A stretch of DNA of 64,000 nt, taken from contig NC_087084.1 in the NCBI RefSeq assembly GCF_026151205.1, forward strand, positions 8,610,394 through 8,674,393. Direction: 5' to 3'. Each line of letters opens with the position of its first letter. The first letter of the stretch is position 1. The stretch is from Bolinopsis microptera (lineage: Eukaryota > Ctenophora > Tentaculata > Lobata > Bolinopsidae). This document shows positions 36,343 through 48,051 of this stretch, piece by piece. The position numbers and the translations under genes were made by a program. The notes beneath the pieces are model-generated. The model was not told where the DNA came from. It did not search any database and saw only the letters and a list, made by a program, of their open reading frames with translations.

Positions 36343-38136
36343 ATGAGGGTGATACGATTGAAAACAAGGAAACTTATTGGAACCGTACTCCTACTTGGAT
36401 GTTTACTTCTTCTTGTCTTCTATACTTGTTCATATCTCAACATTTCTCATACCTTTATCTGGGAATACATTTCTACTCAAACAGAAAATAAGACTCAAGC
36501 TGGAAAGCTTCAAACATTTGCTGCTGCCGAGAAAAAATACGGACTACTGTTTGACTCTTTACAAGAAGCTGAAATAAATGATTTGACTAAGCGTTACAAT
36601 CATGATATCAATTTATATTGGCATAAATCAGGACTATTACACGAGCTGAAGCCCAATAGCAGGCCTCTATTTGACGCATCATGTTTACATAATAGAACGC
36701 AATATTATAGTAAAGATTCAGTTTCAATTGTTATCTGCCATAAAAACGAGTTAGTTTACTCCTTTTTCAGACTCCTGGCATCAATTGAGGAATACACGCC
36801 AAGTGGTATTCTCAAGGAGGTACTTGTAATAGACGATGGGAGTGACATTGATAATTCTGCAGAAATGAAGGAGTTTGGTCAGGCATTGGGGATACCAATT
36901 CATTCTTCTAGAAACAATAAAAGTGTTGGAATAGCCCACTGCCGCCATACAGGCATCAGATCAGCAACCGGCGAGATTATTGTAATACTAGACTCTCACA
37001 TGGAAGTCTCAGAAACGTGGCTAGAACCCCTCCTTCATATTTTAGAATCAAAGCCACGGTCACTGGCTGTCCCACTGGTTGACATGTTAAACGAGAATTG
37101 GTATCCAGGATATTTGCAGTATCCCATTAATCCTTATATCTACGAGTTTACATTTGGGTACTCTTTGTTGCATTGGGGCGAGGGTGGTCCGCCAGAGCAT
37201 GATAGAGGACAACCTTTTCCTTCCCCTTCCTTAGGTGGGGGTGCAATTGTGGCTTATAAATCAACGCTGATTGATTTTTATCCAAAAGGTGTCACTGAGG
37301 AGTACCTATGGGGAATTGAAAACAATAGGCTCGCTTTGAGAGCTTGGCTTTGTGGGGATGGTATCTGGATTTCGGGTTGTTCTCAAGTTACACATCTAAG
37401 TGGACCCGATCTGGCTCTAGATCGTTATGGTGGTTTTTTCACCATGAAGAATAAGCTGGAAAGAGAAAATTTAGCAGAGATTCTAAACTTTTTGGAACAT
37501 GACAGTGAGAAAAGTAATCTTCTCGATCGAACATATTTCGATGATATGCATGACCAAGAAATCTATGGTATGGCAACGAAGATATCTAAAGATTTTGATC
37601 ACAGGAAGTTCTGTACTAAAAGCTACACGTGGTACTTGGAAAACATCCACACTTCCATTCACTACAAATATTTTGAATCGCCGGAATTCCTGCATGTTGG
37701 GGAAATCCAGTCTCAAGGTAGTCATCACTGTCTTCATTGTTTTATGCTAGGAAAAGATGGAGTGTTCCTAGAACCTTCCTGTCGGAAAGAGAACACTGTA
37801 TTTTGGGACACACACCTGTTTGGGTTTGGAGTCAACGGGGCTGTGTACACCAGTAACCCTGATATGTTGTGTTGGGATGTTGGTAAAGAGGGGGAGGGAG
37901 TGAGGATATCTCAATATCCATGCCATAGTAGGGTACCCACAGGAATAGTCTCTGATAGCCAGAAATTTGTGTACGATGAGAAAACATTGCAAATTCGACA
38001 TCCGTCATCAGGTCGGTGCGTGGAGATGGTCAAGATTGAATCTAAAGCTCAAGTGCTGCTAATGAACTGTGGTTCAACAAACCTTCAGAAATGGGTAATC
38101 AACAGACCAAAATGGGCACTAAGGTTAGCCATTTAG
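36343..38136 (+). CDS. Polypeptide N-acetylgalactosaminyltransferase (GALNT family)
   Basis: It transfers GalNAc from UDP-GalNAc to Ser/Thr of proteins in the Golgi, the first step of mucin-type O-glycosylation. A short basic N-tail (MRVIRLKTRK) and one TM segment (LIGTVLLLGCLLLLVFYTC) give the type II layout. Counted from an upstream in-frame ATG at 36262, the GT27 motifs are: Mn-binding DSH at 244-246, GGGAIVAYK from 325, WGIEN from 350, and a later His in VTHLSG (378), followed by CTKSYTWYLENI and a C-terminal ricin-type lectin domain (about 490-615). I prefer the second ATG (36343) because it gives the usual short cytosolic tail. One uninterrupted exon, where animal GALNT genes are normally split, so it may be a retrocopy or a lineage habit. 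The family is certain, the member is not. Confidence 0.95.
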   Translation: MRVIRLKTRKLIGTVLLLGCLLLLVFYTCSYLNISHTFIWEYISTQTENKTQAGKLQTFAAAEKKYGLLFDSLQEAEINDLTKRYNHDINLYWHKSGLLHELKPNSRPLFDASCLHNRTQYYSKDSVSIVICHKNELVYSFFRLLASIEEYTPSGILKEVLVIDDGSDIDNSAEMKEFGQALGIPIHSSRNNKSVGIAHCRHTGIRSATGEIIVILDSHMEVSETWLEPLLHILESKPRSLAVPLVDMLNENWYPGYLQYPINPYIYEFTFGYSLLHWGEGGPPEHDRGQPFPSPSLGGGAIVAYKSTLIDFYPKGVTEEYLWGIENNRLALRAWLCGDGIWISGCSQVTHLSGPDLALDRYGGFFTMKNKLERENLAEILNFLEHDSEKSNLLDRTYFDDMHDQEIYGMATKISKDFDHRKFCTKSYTWYLENIHTSIHYKYFESPEFLHVGEIQSQGSHHCLHCFMLGKDGVFLEPSCRKENTVFWDTHLFGFGVNGAVYTSNPDMLCWDVGKEGEGVRISQYPCHSRVPTGIVSDSQKFVYDEKTLQIRHPSSGRCVEMVKIESKAQVLLMNCGSTNLQKWVINRPKWALRLAI

Positions 38137-39405
38137 AAATATAGACATTTATTTTTATCGTATTTATTGTGTTCTTTTTATGTTTTAAGACTCTTAGTTT
38201 CCAACCATAGCCGGTGGTAAAAACAAACATTCTGTTGTATCATTTAAATAATTTAGTTACGTGTCTTTAAAAACTGACAAATCAAAGATCAAATTTCATG
38301 ACATGGGTTAAACACAAATAATAAAATATGGTATGGTGAGAATGACAAATAAGTCTAGGTATCAAGCAGGTATATACATTTTTACAATGTGCTAAATTAA
38401 ATGACACTAATAGAATTTTATTTTGCCCTTTGATAACATAACATGAACATGTACAATAATTAATAGGATTTGGGAATGAATAATTATGTTATGCCAAATT
38501 ATAATTTGTTTGATAAACAGGTAAACTCCCACGTTCTCACATTCTATATATTGCAACACACCAACGAATACATGATAAGAGATTATATCATTGCATAAGG
38601 TCAGCTAGAGATAAAAACAGTCTTGAGTTTCAAGAATTAGGGAATACCACGGAATTCTAAAGTTATAAAAACTTAAGTAAAGCAGTTTTTTGTTTTAGGG
38701 CGTCAGCTTTCTTATCTTGAATTTCAGCTTTGATGAACTTGTTTTTGTTGACCCGTTTTTTGTCAATATAATTGACAGATTGAGATTAACTAGGTTGATG
38801 AAAATGGAACAACGGCTTAATGATACATAAATTATTATGTCATATAAAGTTGTCAATTTTGAACATCGGACATGTCACTTGCAAAGAAGTTGTTCTTGAA
38901 CACGATATAATCATAGTAATACATCTGAAAACAACAGATTATTGGTACCAATAATCGTATTGTTGGACCATTAGGTTTACATCATTTTCATATTGCCAAA
39001 GTTCCTGAACACTGCTACCATCCATGTTGGAAGTGAAGGAAATTTGAAAAACGTTTTTAGCTCCGTTTTTTTGCATCATTGTGTCGCAAAATGTTTTACA
39101 TGAGCAGATATAAAGAATTTTGTTCTTGATTATATCCAATCTAGGCAAAAAGTTTGACTTTTCAAATTTTTTGTTGTGATTGATATTTTTCACGTGGTTG
39201 ATAGCATCAATTGGGGAATATTTAGATATTTGTTGCCATCGTATGAAGCTTGACACTTTTCACAGTTATAGTCAATGACATCATCTGTTCAATATTTGAA
39301 TAATTTCTTTGGGAACTGATTTTAAATTTCTCAAACTGTACATTTTGTTTCTAACAAGTGGGATTTTCGTATTCCATTAAGTCATAACTAATTTACCATA
39401 CTGCT
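38137..39405. other. 3' flank of the GALNT gene; one weak minus-strand frame
   Basis: Mostly AT-rich. A 105-codon minus-strand frame (39256-38939, non-ATG start) contains ILYICSCKTFCDTMMQKNG and could be an exon of an unknown gene. Nothing supports it further. Confidence 0.3.
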
Positions 39406-39409
39406 GTAT
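39406..39409. repeat. 4-bp target duplication (left) of LTR element 2
   Basis: GTAT before the left LTR equals GTAT at 48872-48875 after the right LTR. Confidence 0.85.
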
Positions 39410-40229
39410 TGTGGGTCCACTTCTCTCCTTGCTATAAGCCTTACAATAATTCCATACCTTGTTGGCTATTTTCCAGCTGTCTACCTGTATTGGCAGGTTG
39501 CCAGCTCAAGTGGTCACAAACGGCACTTGCCAGCCAAAAGTAATGGCGTGAACCCACTTAGAGGTCATGACGATAATTAAAGCATCCCACTTATATGATT
39601 TGTGACACCAGAAGTGAACATGCTTTGGCTGAAGAACATTGCAGGTATCTGTAATAGATTGTGAAGTAATGCAATAACGGTCTATGATGCGATAATTAAA
39701 GTACCGGAAACGGTGCAATAATGGAGTAATGGATAAACGGGAAACCCTGATTGGTTGATCTCGTTTGTTCAGCTCATGCTCATTTAAGATAATCGTTTCC
39801 TGGAGCCCAGCCCGTTCGACCCCCCAATCAGGAACTCGAAACTCATCTCGTGGATCACACGTGTCGGCCCAATGACCAACACGAGTGATACCCTTTTTAA
39901 ACCCTGGGCACACCTATAATTCCCCACTTCTTGACTTCCTGAACGCCTCCCAAAGACCTACCACCGTTCCTAATTGTTAATACATTGATACATTAATACA
40001 TTGATGCATTGATACATTTATACATTGATACATTGATACATTGATACATAGCTACAACCAACCCGATATCAAGTCGTATTATTTGGTCAACTCACTCTAA
40101 CTAAAACACAACGCAACCTACAAGTTCCATTGTGGGAACAGACAGATAGTCTGTTGGAACTAAAGTCCTGAAACTAATCAACCTATCTCAAACCTAGACG
40201 ATAAACCACCCCTCTCTTCATAACCCACA
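39410..40229 (+). repeat. 5' LTR of element 2
   Basis: 820 bp, including a GATACATT repeat near 39980-40048. Ends in CCCACA and is followed by AG and the primer-binding site. Confidence 0.95.
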
Positions 40230-40444
40230 AGTGGCGCTGCGACTGCGAACCAAATTGGGAACTACAGGTTAGAGAATAGAGCTATACTGGTAACCACTTT
40301 TGTTGCCTTTCCTGCCAATTTTCGCTGTCAGTTTCATCTGCCAACATGAGCCAATGCACTCAGCAGATTTAGACAAATGTCACAACACCTTTTCCACAAC
40401 ACACACCATACCAACCGCCTGGATCACTTACTTACAAACCACCA

Positions 40445-41131
40445 ATGACAATGCTTCACCACAACAATCAACATTTTGACAACGACAAGTTTGACCACAA
40501 AGATATGCCTGGACTAGGACATATAGCACCTCCGACTCAAGAGTCTTTTAAGCTTTTCGGGGGGAAGAAACCCCATGAGTACAATTATCATGGGGATGAC
40601 ATCCACGATTTTTTACTGGCATTCGACAACTACTGCACAGTCATCGGTCTTCCTCCGTCTGCTTCATTCAAAGTCTTCTGCACATTTCTGGATAACAAAA
40701 GCTTTTCAAGAGTTATGTCACTGAACCTAACAGATAGACAAACAACAGATTGGCATGCAGCCAAGGACATGATAGTCAAGAAGCTCGACCCTAACTACAA
40801 TAGCAAAATGTCTGTCGACGAACTATTCAACATCAAACAGAGCTCAGAAGAAACCATCCTCGACTTTGCGGAACGACTCGAGAAAAAGATCAATGTAATT
40901 CCTACATGCAAGAAGATGCCTGATAGCACCAAAGAAGAGTTACTCCAGGATGCATTCATCAATGGAATAAGATCTGAGCAAGTAGCTTACTCGCTTCTCA
41001 CAACACCTGGACTAGACCACTACACAAAACTTGTTGAGCATAGCCAACATCTGGAGAAAATCATCGGGAAACTGAAAAGCAGATCAATCAGAGGCGATGG
41101 ATTTCCCAACGCAACCGCCCTCTTGAAATAG
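40445..41131 (+). CDS. Gag of LTR element 2
   Basis: A 228-codon frame from an ATG, all or most of a capsid-type Gag of a Ty3/Gypsy-like element: DDIHDFLLAFDNYCTVIG, then DELFNIKQSSEETILDFAER and LLQDAFINGIRSEQVAYSLL, the helical pattern of retrotransposon Gag domains. It ends with a stop after a basic stretch (GKLKSRSIRGDG). No zinc knuckle follows, so the nucleocapsid part is gone or lies beyond the pol deletion. The frame has no breaks, so Gag may still be made. Confidence 0.82.
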   Translation: MTMLHHNNQHFDNDKFDHKDMPGLGHIAPPTQESFKLFGGKKPHEYNYHGDDIHDFLLAFDNYCTVIGLPPSASFKVFCTFLDNKSFSRVMSLNLTDRQTTDWHAAKDMIVKKLDPNYNSKMSVDELFNIKQSSEETILDFAERLEKKINVIPTCKKMPDSTKEELLQDAFINGIRSEQVAYSLLTTPGLDHYTKLVEHSQHLEKIIGKLKSRSIRGDGFPNATALLK

Positions 41132-41199
41132 CACACTGCATTCCATGGCAGTGGCCCGCAATTCTTGGACAGGAAGGTATATACCATTAACGACAGCAA

Positions 41200-42048
41200 G
41201 TATGTACTCGAAGCTACTAATGGCTGCTATAATGGATCATAATTGTCAGCATAAGGGAAAATAATACTACCTATGCTATTGTAATTTGACGGATGAAATA
41301 TAATTGCTTTTTTATTACGGAGAAACTTCTTCATGTCGCCATTCTCGGAGGCGATTTTCAGAATAACAACTGATTGACTACATGACAACTGATTGACTAA
41401 CTGACAACATGACTCAAAGTCCTCCGAATTTACCTTGAAAGTATGCAACATTAAAACTGGAAAGATTATTATGGTACATCACGACAGGACACGAAAAGTC
41501 CCATCTCAGTTACAAAAACACTAAATGCAAGATACTATCTAGAACTCAAGAAGATTATGGTACAACATAAAGTCAAGTCAGAAGAATTGGAAGAACAACA
41601 TAACCTCGAATCAGAAAAATCAGAAGAACAACAAGTCATTGGAGACTCAATCGAGACAGGTCCGCAACCATCTACTACCTCGAGAAGATACGAGGATGAT
41701 GATGAAATGCTCCTTTTACCATGCCAACGGTCAACACTTGTCCAGAACACCGATGCAGAAGCTGATGGCGAGTATATCTCATCCTTGTCTCTCGGAAATG
41801 GCCATTCTGAGGGAAGACTTTCGTCACAGAGGATGTCAACACCGCGCCACCAGACTTTCTCCAGAAGTTCTGACACTTTGTCCCGTCGGCAAAATGATAG
41901 AGCAAGCTCTATATCACCGCAACAAATCCAGGGCGGCCATCAAGCCGTACCCCGGTCAAACTCTACAGCTAGCGGTAGAGAGCTACCATCTCCTAAACCG
42001 TCCCAACATTCGATTCAAAGTCAATTCACGCCCGAAATAATAAGATAA
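41200..42048 (+). pseudogene. Pol remnant: integrase C-terminal tail
   Basis: The words LKTGKIIMVHHDRTRKVP (41453 onward) match the beta-rich integrase C-terminus of Gypsy-like elements, where VHHDRL-type text is conserved. It is followed by a stop, and then by an open frame (41557-42048) of Ser/Glu/Gln-rich disordered sequence. Everything between gag and this tail is lost, so the deletion junction lies at about 41200-41450. Confidence 0.65.
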
Positions 42049-42259
42049 TAGTACACAGCCGTAGGGTGGAGTCTTCCTACAGTTCAGAGTCATGAGTTGT
42101 GCAATGTGTAGCTACACGTGAAACATAAAAAATGATCCGGAGAATTATATAAGATTGATCACCTTATCCCTGATTCCCAAAGGATGGATAGGTACCTTCG
42201 ACTCGGAAACAATATTTCAGATGACATGATACGACACAGAAAGAATATAACTTCTCACA

Positions 42260-45200
42260 TTGCTGATAACTTATTGCCAAAGTGCCATGATTTGTGATGC
42301 ACAAAATCACCTTACATTAATGAGATGGCCTGAACAAATTCAAAGCTGTGATACTACGGACCATAAAAATTTTACGATTCAAAACGAACCCATTGTCTTT
42401 CCAAGTGAAGCTGCTGAGATGCACAACAAAGCAGCAAAGAAACAGAAAAAACAATACAAAATACGATTCTACCGAAAAGCCAATACCAAGACTTGATGAG
42501 GACCAAATCATACATTGACGAAACTGGACAACTGACACAGTCACTAACAGAAAAAGATTTTGATTGTCCTATGAAATGGATGACAACTGTTCAGACGGAC
42601 GTACTATCATGTAACTGCAGGGAAGGTTACGTCACAAAAACACACACTCACCAGCCTATTTCCAACCTTGCCGATATATCAGACTGCCGTTACGATACAG
42701 GTTACTGCTTCGATCCAAAACAAGGGATTGCAGTAATATATATTGTGCCAGACCCAATGGTACAGTCCAAGTTCGTACCAATTGGAACATTTAATGGTAC
42801 AATAATCTCGTCTCATCTCATAATTCCTACGCTAGGATTATCATTTGCCTTGGAAAACCCGAGTAAATCACCCGACAAAACGGAATTTGACGGATTCCGA
42901 GTCACTGCACACCAACTTTTAGGACCAATTATGGCTGTTGATGATATCAAACTGTTGTTGCAAGAGCTAACACATAAAATGCAATTCTTGGAAGTTATCA
43001 TTCCTACTGATATCTTCCGTCATCATTTCAATGATTCAACAATAATAGAAGTTGCTTCGAACTCGGAATACATTCTTGTCAGTCATTGCAAGCCAGTGGA
43101 GATAAAGTTTCGCCGACCTAAACCAGGATTTTGCACAAACATGTTACCTGTAAGTTACAGAGGAAACACAACTTCCTGGAGGGAAGGGTATATGTCTCCA
43201 GACGAAAGTACTGCATCAATACGCCGCTCGAAATAAGTCACGACGGTGCATATTTTCATGCATAATCAGGTGCTATATAGATACCTGGAGATATTCCCAC
43301 AAGGCTTCAACAACATCTTGCAGTTCCGTTGCCCCTGATGGTGTCAAATTATACATCAGAACTCGTTACATTTCCGACCACTTGGGCAACAACTAATCGA
43401 GAAGTCTCACCCTCACAAAGTGAAGCATTAGTCGATTTTCTCGCAAGTCAGCTGGCCGAAATAGAACAAAAATGAATCACTCCACAGAAGAAAGTCATGA
43501 CACTTCAAGAGGACTATCATTTATTGGTCTTACATCTCTGAAACCTAAACATTGGGTTGATTTAGCAACCACATGGATTGTGGCAAAATCTTTGCCAGTA
43601 TCTTCGTTCGAGTAAACAAACCACTCATCAATTCAACTGCACGGTCAACATTTTTCATGAATAGCGAGTGTGACCTTGACCAAAACTTATTTGAAAAATA
43701 TTTTTATTGGGTTAAAAGTCTAAACAGAGGACAAAACACCAACGTTCAGCTCTTAAATTCTGAAGATCATACGACAACACTCAGTTCAATTCCTGCACTG
43801 CTCTTTGTTTCTCTGACCCAGAATGCCTCGGACTTCAAACTGCCGCAAAAGACGGGCCCGATCTCGATGATTTACAGATTAACGAAGTAACACACCACAC
43901 GTACACTGCAAACATTGTATGTGCAGAAAGATTTGCAACTAGAGCCGAGTTTTGCGGACATGAGGATGCTGCACTGTATACCACGCTCAATAAAGCTCGA
44001 GACCAAGCTGTTGATCACATTTGGAAACGCAATATAAGACGATTTGAAGACCTACGATCTGCAAACGACATAACAATCACTAACAGCACCACTTTCAAAA
44101 AGGTAAAACGGGAGTGCCTGTAGCAATTGCTGCTATCCCTGGTGCTGGATTGCTCGCAAGCATGGCCTTTAATTTCTTCAATCGACATGAGATTAAACAC
44201 CTTAAATCTCATATTGCTCACCTCGATCATCAGTTCTCCAAGTTCACCCAACAAGTTCATGATGAAGTCGTGCAACAACGTCAATTCAACAAAGATGTTC
44301 TCTACTTAATCAAGGATTACCAAGAAAACGTGGACGAGAGACTAAACGAACTCCAATGTGCAATTACATCACTGTATACGTATGCTATCGAAAACTTGGT
44401 ATTTGACGAGTACAGGGAGAAGGTGAACTTCAACTACGAATTTCATGGAGTGAATAGAGGGTTGTTAATACAACCGACTTCTCCAGCTATACTATTAGCA
44501 GAAGACCAGAAGACCTTGAGTACTTCGTCAACTGTCAACAACAATCCGATATTCGCAAGTTCCTTCTTTGTCTTGTCAACAATGTACGTGGAACCTAACG
44601 CCGTCTTTCTCACTTTGAGCCAGCTACAGTTCCTGTAAAAAGCAAAGAAACTCTTGTCTCCGAGTAAAACTTCCTAAACGGATATACCTTAATGACGATC
44701 AGTTTTACTCCGCAGAACGGTCAGAACGAAACTCGACCACTAAAACTGCTGGTCTGTCTCGATATCTCCAAAAAGACAAAGACGACCTGAGATTACTTGT
44801 CTTAGCAAAGCTTCTCAATGTAAAACGGGAGAAGTACACTGTAAACATTATGTCGCACAAGTTTCAGTAGGAGCCTTGACTTTCGGAAACGGAAATCCAG
44901 TCATTGGAATTAATATTGGAAGCTCCTAGAAGATCAATTGGATAGACACTCCTGACAACGAAACTAAACTTTACTCATGTGACGAGTACTCTCAAATCCA
45001 ATTACAAAGTAGAGTTTTATATTCTATCCGACCGGAAGACATTACCAAATTATTCACTGGACGACGTCACTGGACAGTAACATGTGGTTTCAAGAACTCG
45101 CGACTAATGCAAGAAAACATCAGCAGTTAAACTTTACACGGATCCATCAGCTTATCGGAAAGCAGGACCAATTTCTGTTACGCACGACTAATAAAAGATC

Positions 45201-45410
45201 TGGAGTGCGTTAGAGAGGAACAAGCCGATCAGTTCCACCTCCACGACAGAATATAGTTGAAAATAACGACGAGAAACCGGAAGAGACGTCAATCATAATT
45301 CATCAAAACAAAACATCAAATACAGTATCAAAGTCATTCCAATCAGATACTTCATCAACACCAAAACGTTCAACACGATCAGTACAAGCTCAATCCAATA
45401 TTGAATAAAT
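42260..45410 (+). pseudogene. Env-like region, interrupted
   Basis: Consecutive frames at 42260-42496, 42493-43236, 43573-43890 and 44114-44638 are separated by stops or shifts. The first has a hydrophobic start; the second has paired cysteines (SCNCREGY, SDCRYDTGYCFD); the fourth opens with a hydrophobic Ala/Gly-rich segment (AIAAIPGAGLLASMAF) like a fusion peptide, followed by a long heptad coiled coil (HEIKHLKSHIAHLDHQFSKF). That order is the plan of class I fusion glycoproteins of errantiviruses and retroviruses. The family is inferred; no similarity search was made. It is broken and not expected to work. Confidence 0.5.
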
Positions 45411-45468
45411 CATTCACTCAAACTTCACAAAAACGAGCATAACATTGGCTGTATAATTGGCAGCTGGA

Positions 45469-45612
45469 AAAATGACTTTAATGTCGACGTTTCATAACGT
45501 CCCCCAAAACTGACTTTAATGTCGACGTTTCATAACGTCCCCCAAAACTGACTTTAATGTCGACGCTTCACAACGTCTCTAAAATGACTTCGATGTCACG
45601 TCTTAACGTCCC
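45469..45612. repeat. ~40-bp tandem repeat before the accessory frames of element 2
   Basis: Four units built on TGACTTTAATGTCGACGTTT and CATAACGTCCCCC at about 45472, 45511, 45551 and 45584, the last diverged. Confidence 0.88.
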
Positions 45613-45618
45613 CCTATA

Positions 45619-45960
45619 ATGGCTACAATGGCCACCAGAGACTCAAAAAATGGACACTTTTCTCAACTGGACATCAAAACACAAACATTGCATCTAATAA
45701 TCATCTACCTAACCGTTCGAAACCTGATACCGAAAAGAGACGCTCTCGACTTTATCTTTATGCAACATACATCAAACAGGGTACACGCTGTGCTACGAGC
45801 TTTAAAAAACAATATTGACTATGTTAAACTATCTGAAGCATTACAAAGCTCAGAATCTAAAATATCAAGAAACTGTGGATATTATTTCAGTTCTTCCAAA
45901 AACAAATACCGAACTCTGGTACCTTTAGACGGTACCGCTACTTTTGCAATTTTTGAATGA
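45619..45960 (+). CDS. Unknown 113-residue protein in LTR element 2
   Basis: ATG directly after the 40-bp repeat opens an unbroken frame ending in FAIFE. It is rich in Lys, Asn and Leu, with a helical middle (RDALDFIFMQHTSNRVHAVL). No membrane segment, no zinc motif and no known family. It lies between the env-like region and the F-box frame, the place of accessory genes in complex retroviruses, and could be an accessory or captured host gene. Confidence 0.45.
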   Translation: MATMATRDSKNGHFSQLDIKTQTLHLIIIYLTVRNLIPKRDALDFIFMQHTSNRVHAVLRALKNNIDYVKLSEALQSSESKISRNCGYYFSSSKNKYRTLVPLDGTATFAIFE

Positions 45961-46941
45961 CGCGCTGTGTGTTAAAATATTTATTTAAATTACGGAAACG
46001 GTCAAATGTCAAATTTTAAATTATTCATCAAAATCAAGAAGAAAACGATTTTTAAATAAGCAAAGGCACCAATTTCAAAGAGATCTTAAAAAGTACCCAG
46101 TGTCCGAGCCTCTCGATATCAGACTTGGAGCTGCATCAACTAAGTATTTTAAAACCGTGAAATTGCGAATTTTGAGCGACACCATTACAAAAAACAAATT
46201 GAATTCTTTGGTTGACATCAACAAAAACAAAATACGCCCATATCTGTTTTGTTGAGACTTTTAACGGAATCAGTTGTACTATTTTACAATTTCGTACCTA
46301 TAACTTCAGCATAAAAACAGCTAGATAATTACCTCATTTTATCCTATCAGGAAACATCTTTTACGCTTGCTCATGATCATATATTGATCTATGGTGTTTC
46401 TGCCTTGCCACATAGGGGCTGAAAATTGGAAATTGCACATAATCACAACAATAATAAAACATGACCTTCAACAAAGAAAAATTCATCTATCAAAACTGTA
46501 ACATACATAACTTAAATATCCACGTCATTAACATCCTAAATTATCCAAAAATGAAATCAAGACTATCAGAAAAAGAACGAAACCAACATACCAGGCTCTC
46601 GTGTCCCTTGAACCTGTTGTACTGACGCACTGCACTCATGTAATGCCAATGGTACATGCAGTACGCCAGACCCCCGTCTCTCGTTCCATGAACTAACCCC
46701 CTCGGGATCCACAATCCATCGGGGGCAGTTCCTCCACAATGGGAGTGTCACAAGTTCTAAAACAACACGGCATCACGACAGGTTTTAAATCTTTTGAATG
46801 AAACTTCTTTACACACAACACCAGGATCCAAATTAGCTCACTACCATAGAAAAATGCCATCAACTCCGGGCACAAGAATCAGTTTTTCTGGAGGCCGGCC
46901 TACTCTCACACCACTTATTGCATTCGTTGCTTCAATTCGCC

Positions 46942-47376
46942 ATGTTTTCTTTTCTCCCCCAGGAAGTCTTGTTCAATATAGCGCTATTGTTACACTTTGA
47001 CGACATCCTCCAATTAAGAGCTGTGAGCCGTAAATTACGACATCTGCTGGACCCGTATTTCCTCAACAAATGGGTGCAAATAAGCGAATCTAGCATCGCA
47101 TCTCACTACTCACAATTCGATGTTACCCGAAAATCGTACAGTGCCCCATCCCTTCCTCGCCTCATAAAACTAAAAAATGAACTGACCCTTGCAGCCAAAA
47201 CAAAATCTCCACAAAGTTTCATCCAAACATCAAAGTTCATTTTCCAGCAGTTATATCAGAAATACCTTGTCAAAAAACCATTAATGTGTGTAATATCAGC
47301 TTACCTAGAACAACATAATAAAAGATTCTTCAAACGACTGTTACAAAACAGTGTAATATGCAAAAAAGGCTCCTAA
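46942..47376 (+). CDS. F-box protein encoded within LTR element 2
   Basis: From ATG 46942 (GCC before it, a fair Kozak context) a 144-residue frame begins MFSFLPQEVLFNIALLLHFD and continues DILQLRAVSRKLRHLL and then DPYFLNKW: the F-box pattern LPxEVLxxI...LxLRxVSRxxRxLL...W at about residues 4-46. F-box proteins dock a target to the SKP1-cullin-F-box ubiquitin ligase. The remaining 100 residues (basic, helical) carry no WD40, LRR or Kelch repeat. It lies 660 bases before the 3' LTR and inside the element, since the LTRs and target duplication bracket it. I infer cargo captured from a host or an accessory gene. The motif is clear; the function in the element is unknown. Confidence 0.7.
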   Translation: MFSFLPQEVLFNIALLLHFDDILQLRAVSRKLRHLLDPYFLNKWVQISESSIASHYSQFDVTRKSYSAPSLPRLIKLKNELTLAAKTKSPQSFIQTSKFIFQQLYQKYLVKKPLMCVISAYLEQHNKRFFKRLLQNSVICKKGS

Positions 47377-48051
47377 AAAATTTCATTTGCTAAAAGAACT
47401 AACAATAATCCTGGAAATTTATATTGAACTATCGTGCCTAAATAACACTAAGAGTTGCGAACATTTGCCAAGTGAACTAATGACTTACATTGATTACAAA
47501 TTTATCTTCAATAGGAACAAAGCACTAAAATGGTTTAACCAAGATTAACCACAAATTAATCAACCAACGCTCTATTTTAAACCTTCAAGGTGTCGTTCAA
47601 AATTGAAAAACGTAAAGTAATGGAAAATATATATTAAATTGATTTATGTGTGAATTTATAAGTGGTCACACACAATTGTAACGAGAAACAAACTTTGTTA
47701 AAATTAATTATGATTACAATGCAGAAAGAATCTTCAGTTACCGATGTTTCTAGTTACATATTGATTGTGACAAACTATATACAAATATTTATTCTTGTGT
47801 CTTAAGATAAAAAGATAAAGTCAAAAAATATATTGTTATTTTCAAAACTAATTCTTCGTGTGATTTAACTATTCGTCCACTTTATAAACAAATTAAAAGG
47901 GTAATGGACTTCATTCAAGATATTTACTCATAACATTAAATTATTTCTTTCAACATGTGTAAATTTAATTTAATTTCATTTCCGATATTGATTGTAAAAC
48001 GATGGTAGGTTCCTGACAAAATTTGGAATTTTTTTCCTGAGGGGGGAAGAT
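47377..48051 (+). other. 3' untranslated part of LTR element 2 with polypurine tract
   Basis: AT-rich, no coding. The polypurine tract (48039-48051) abuts the 3' LTR and primes plus-strand synthesis in such elements. Confidence 0.8.

Noticed and set aside
39506-39913. 135-codon minus-strand frame, identical at 48148-48555
   Set aside because: Falls within the LTRs, antisense to the element; identity reflects LTR identity, not conservation.
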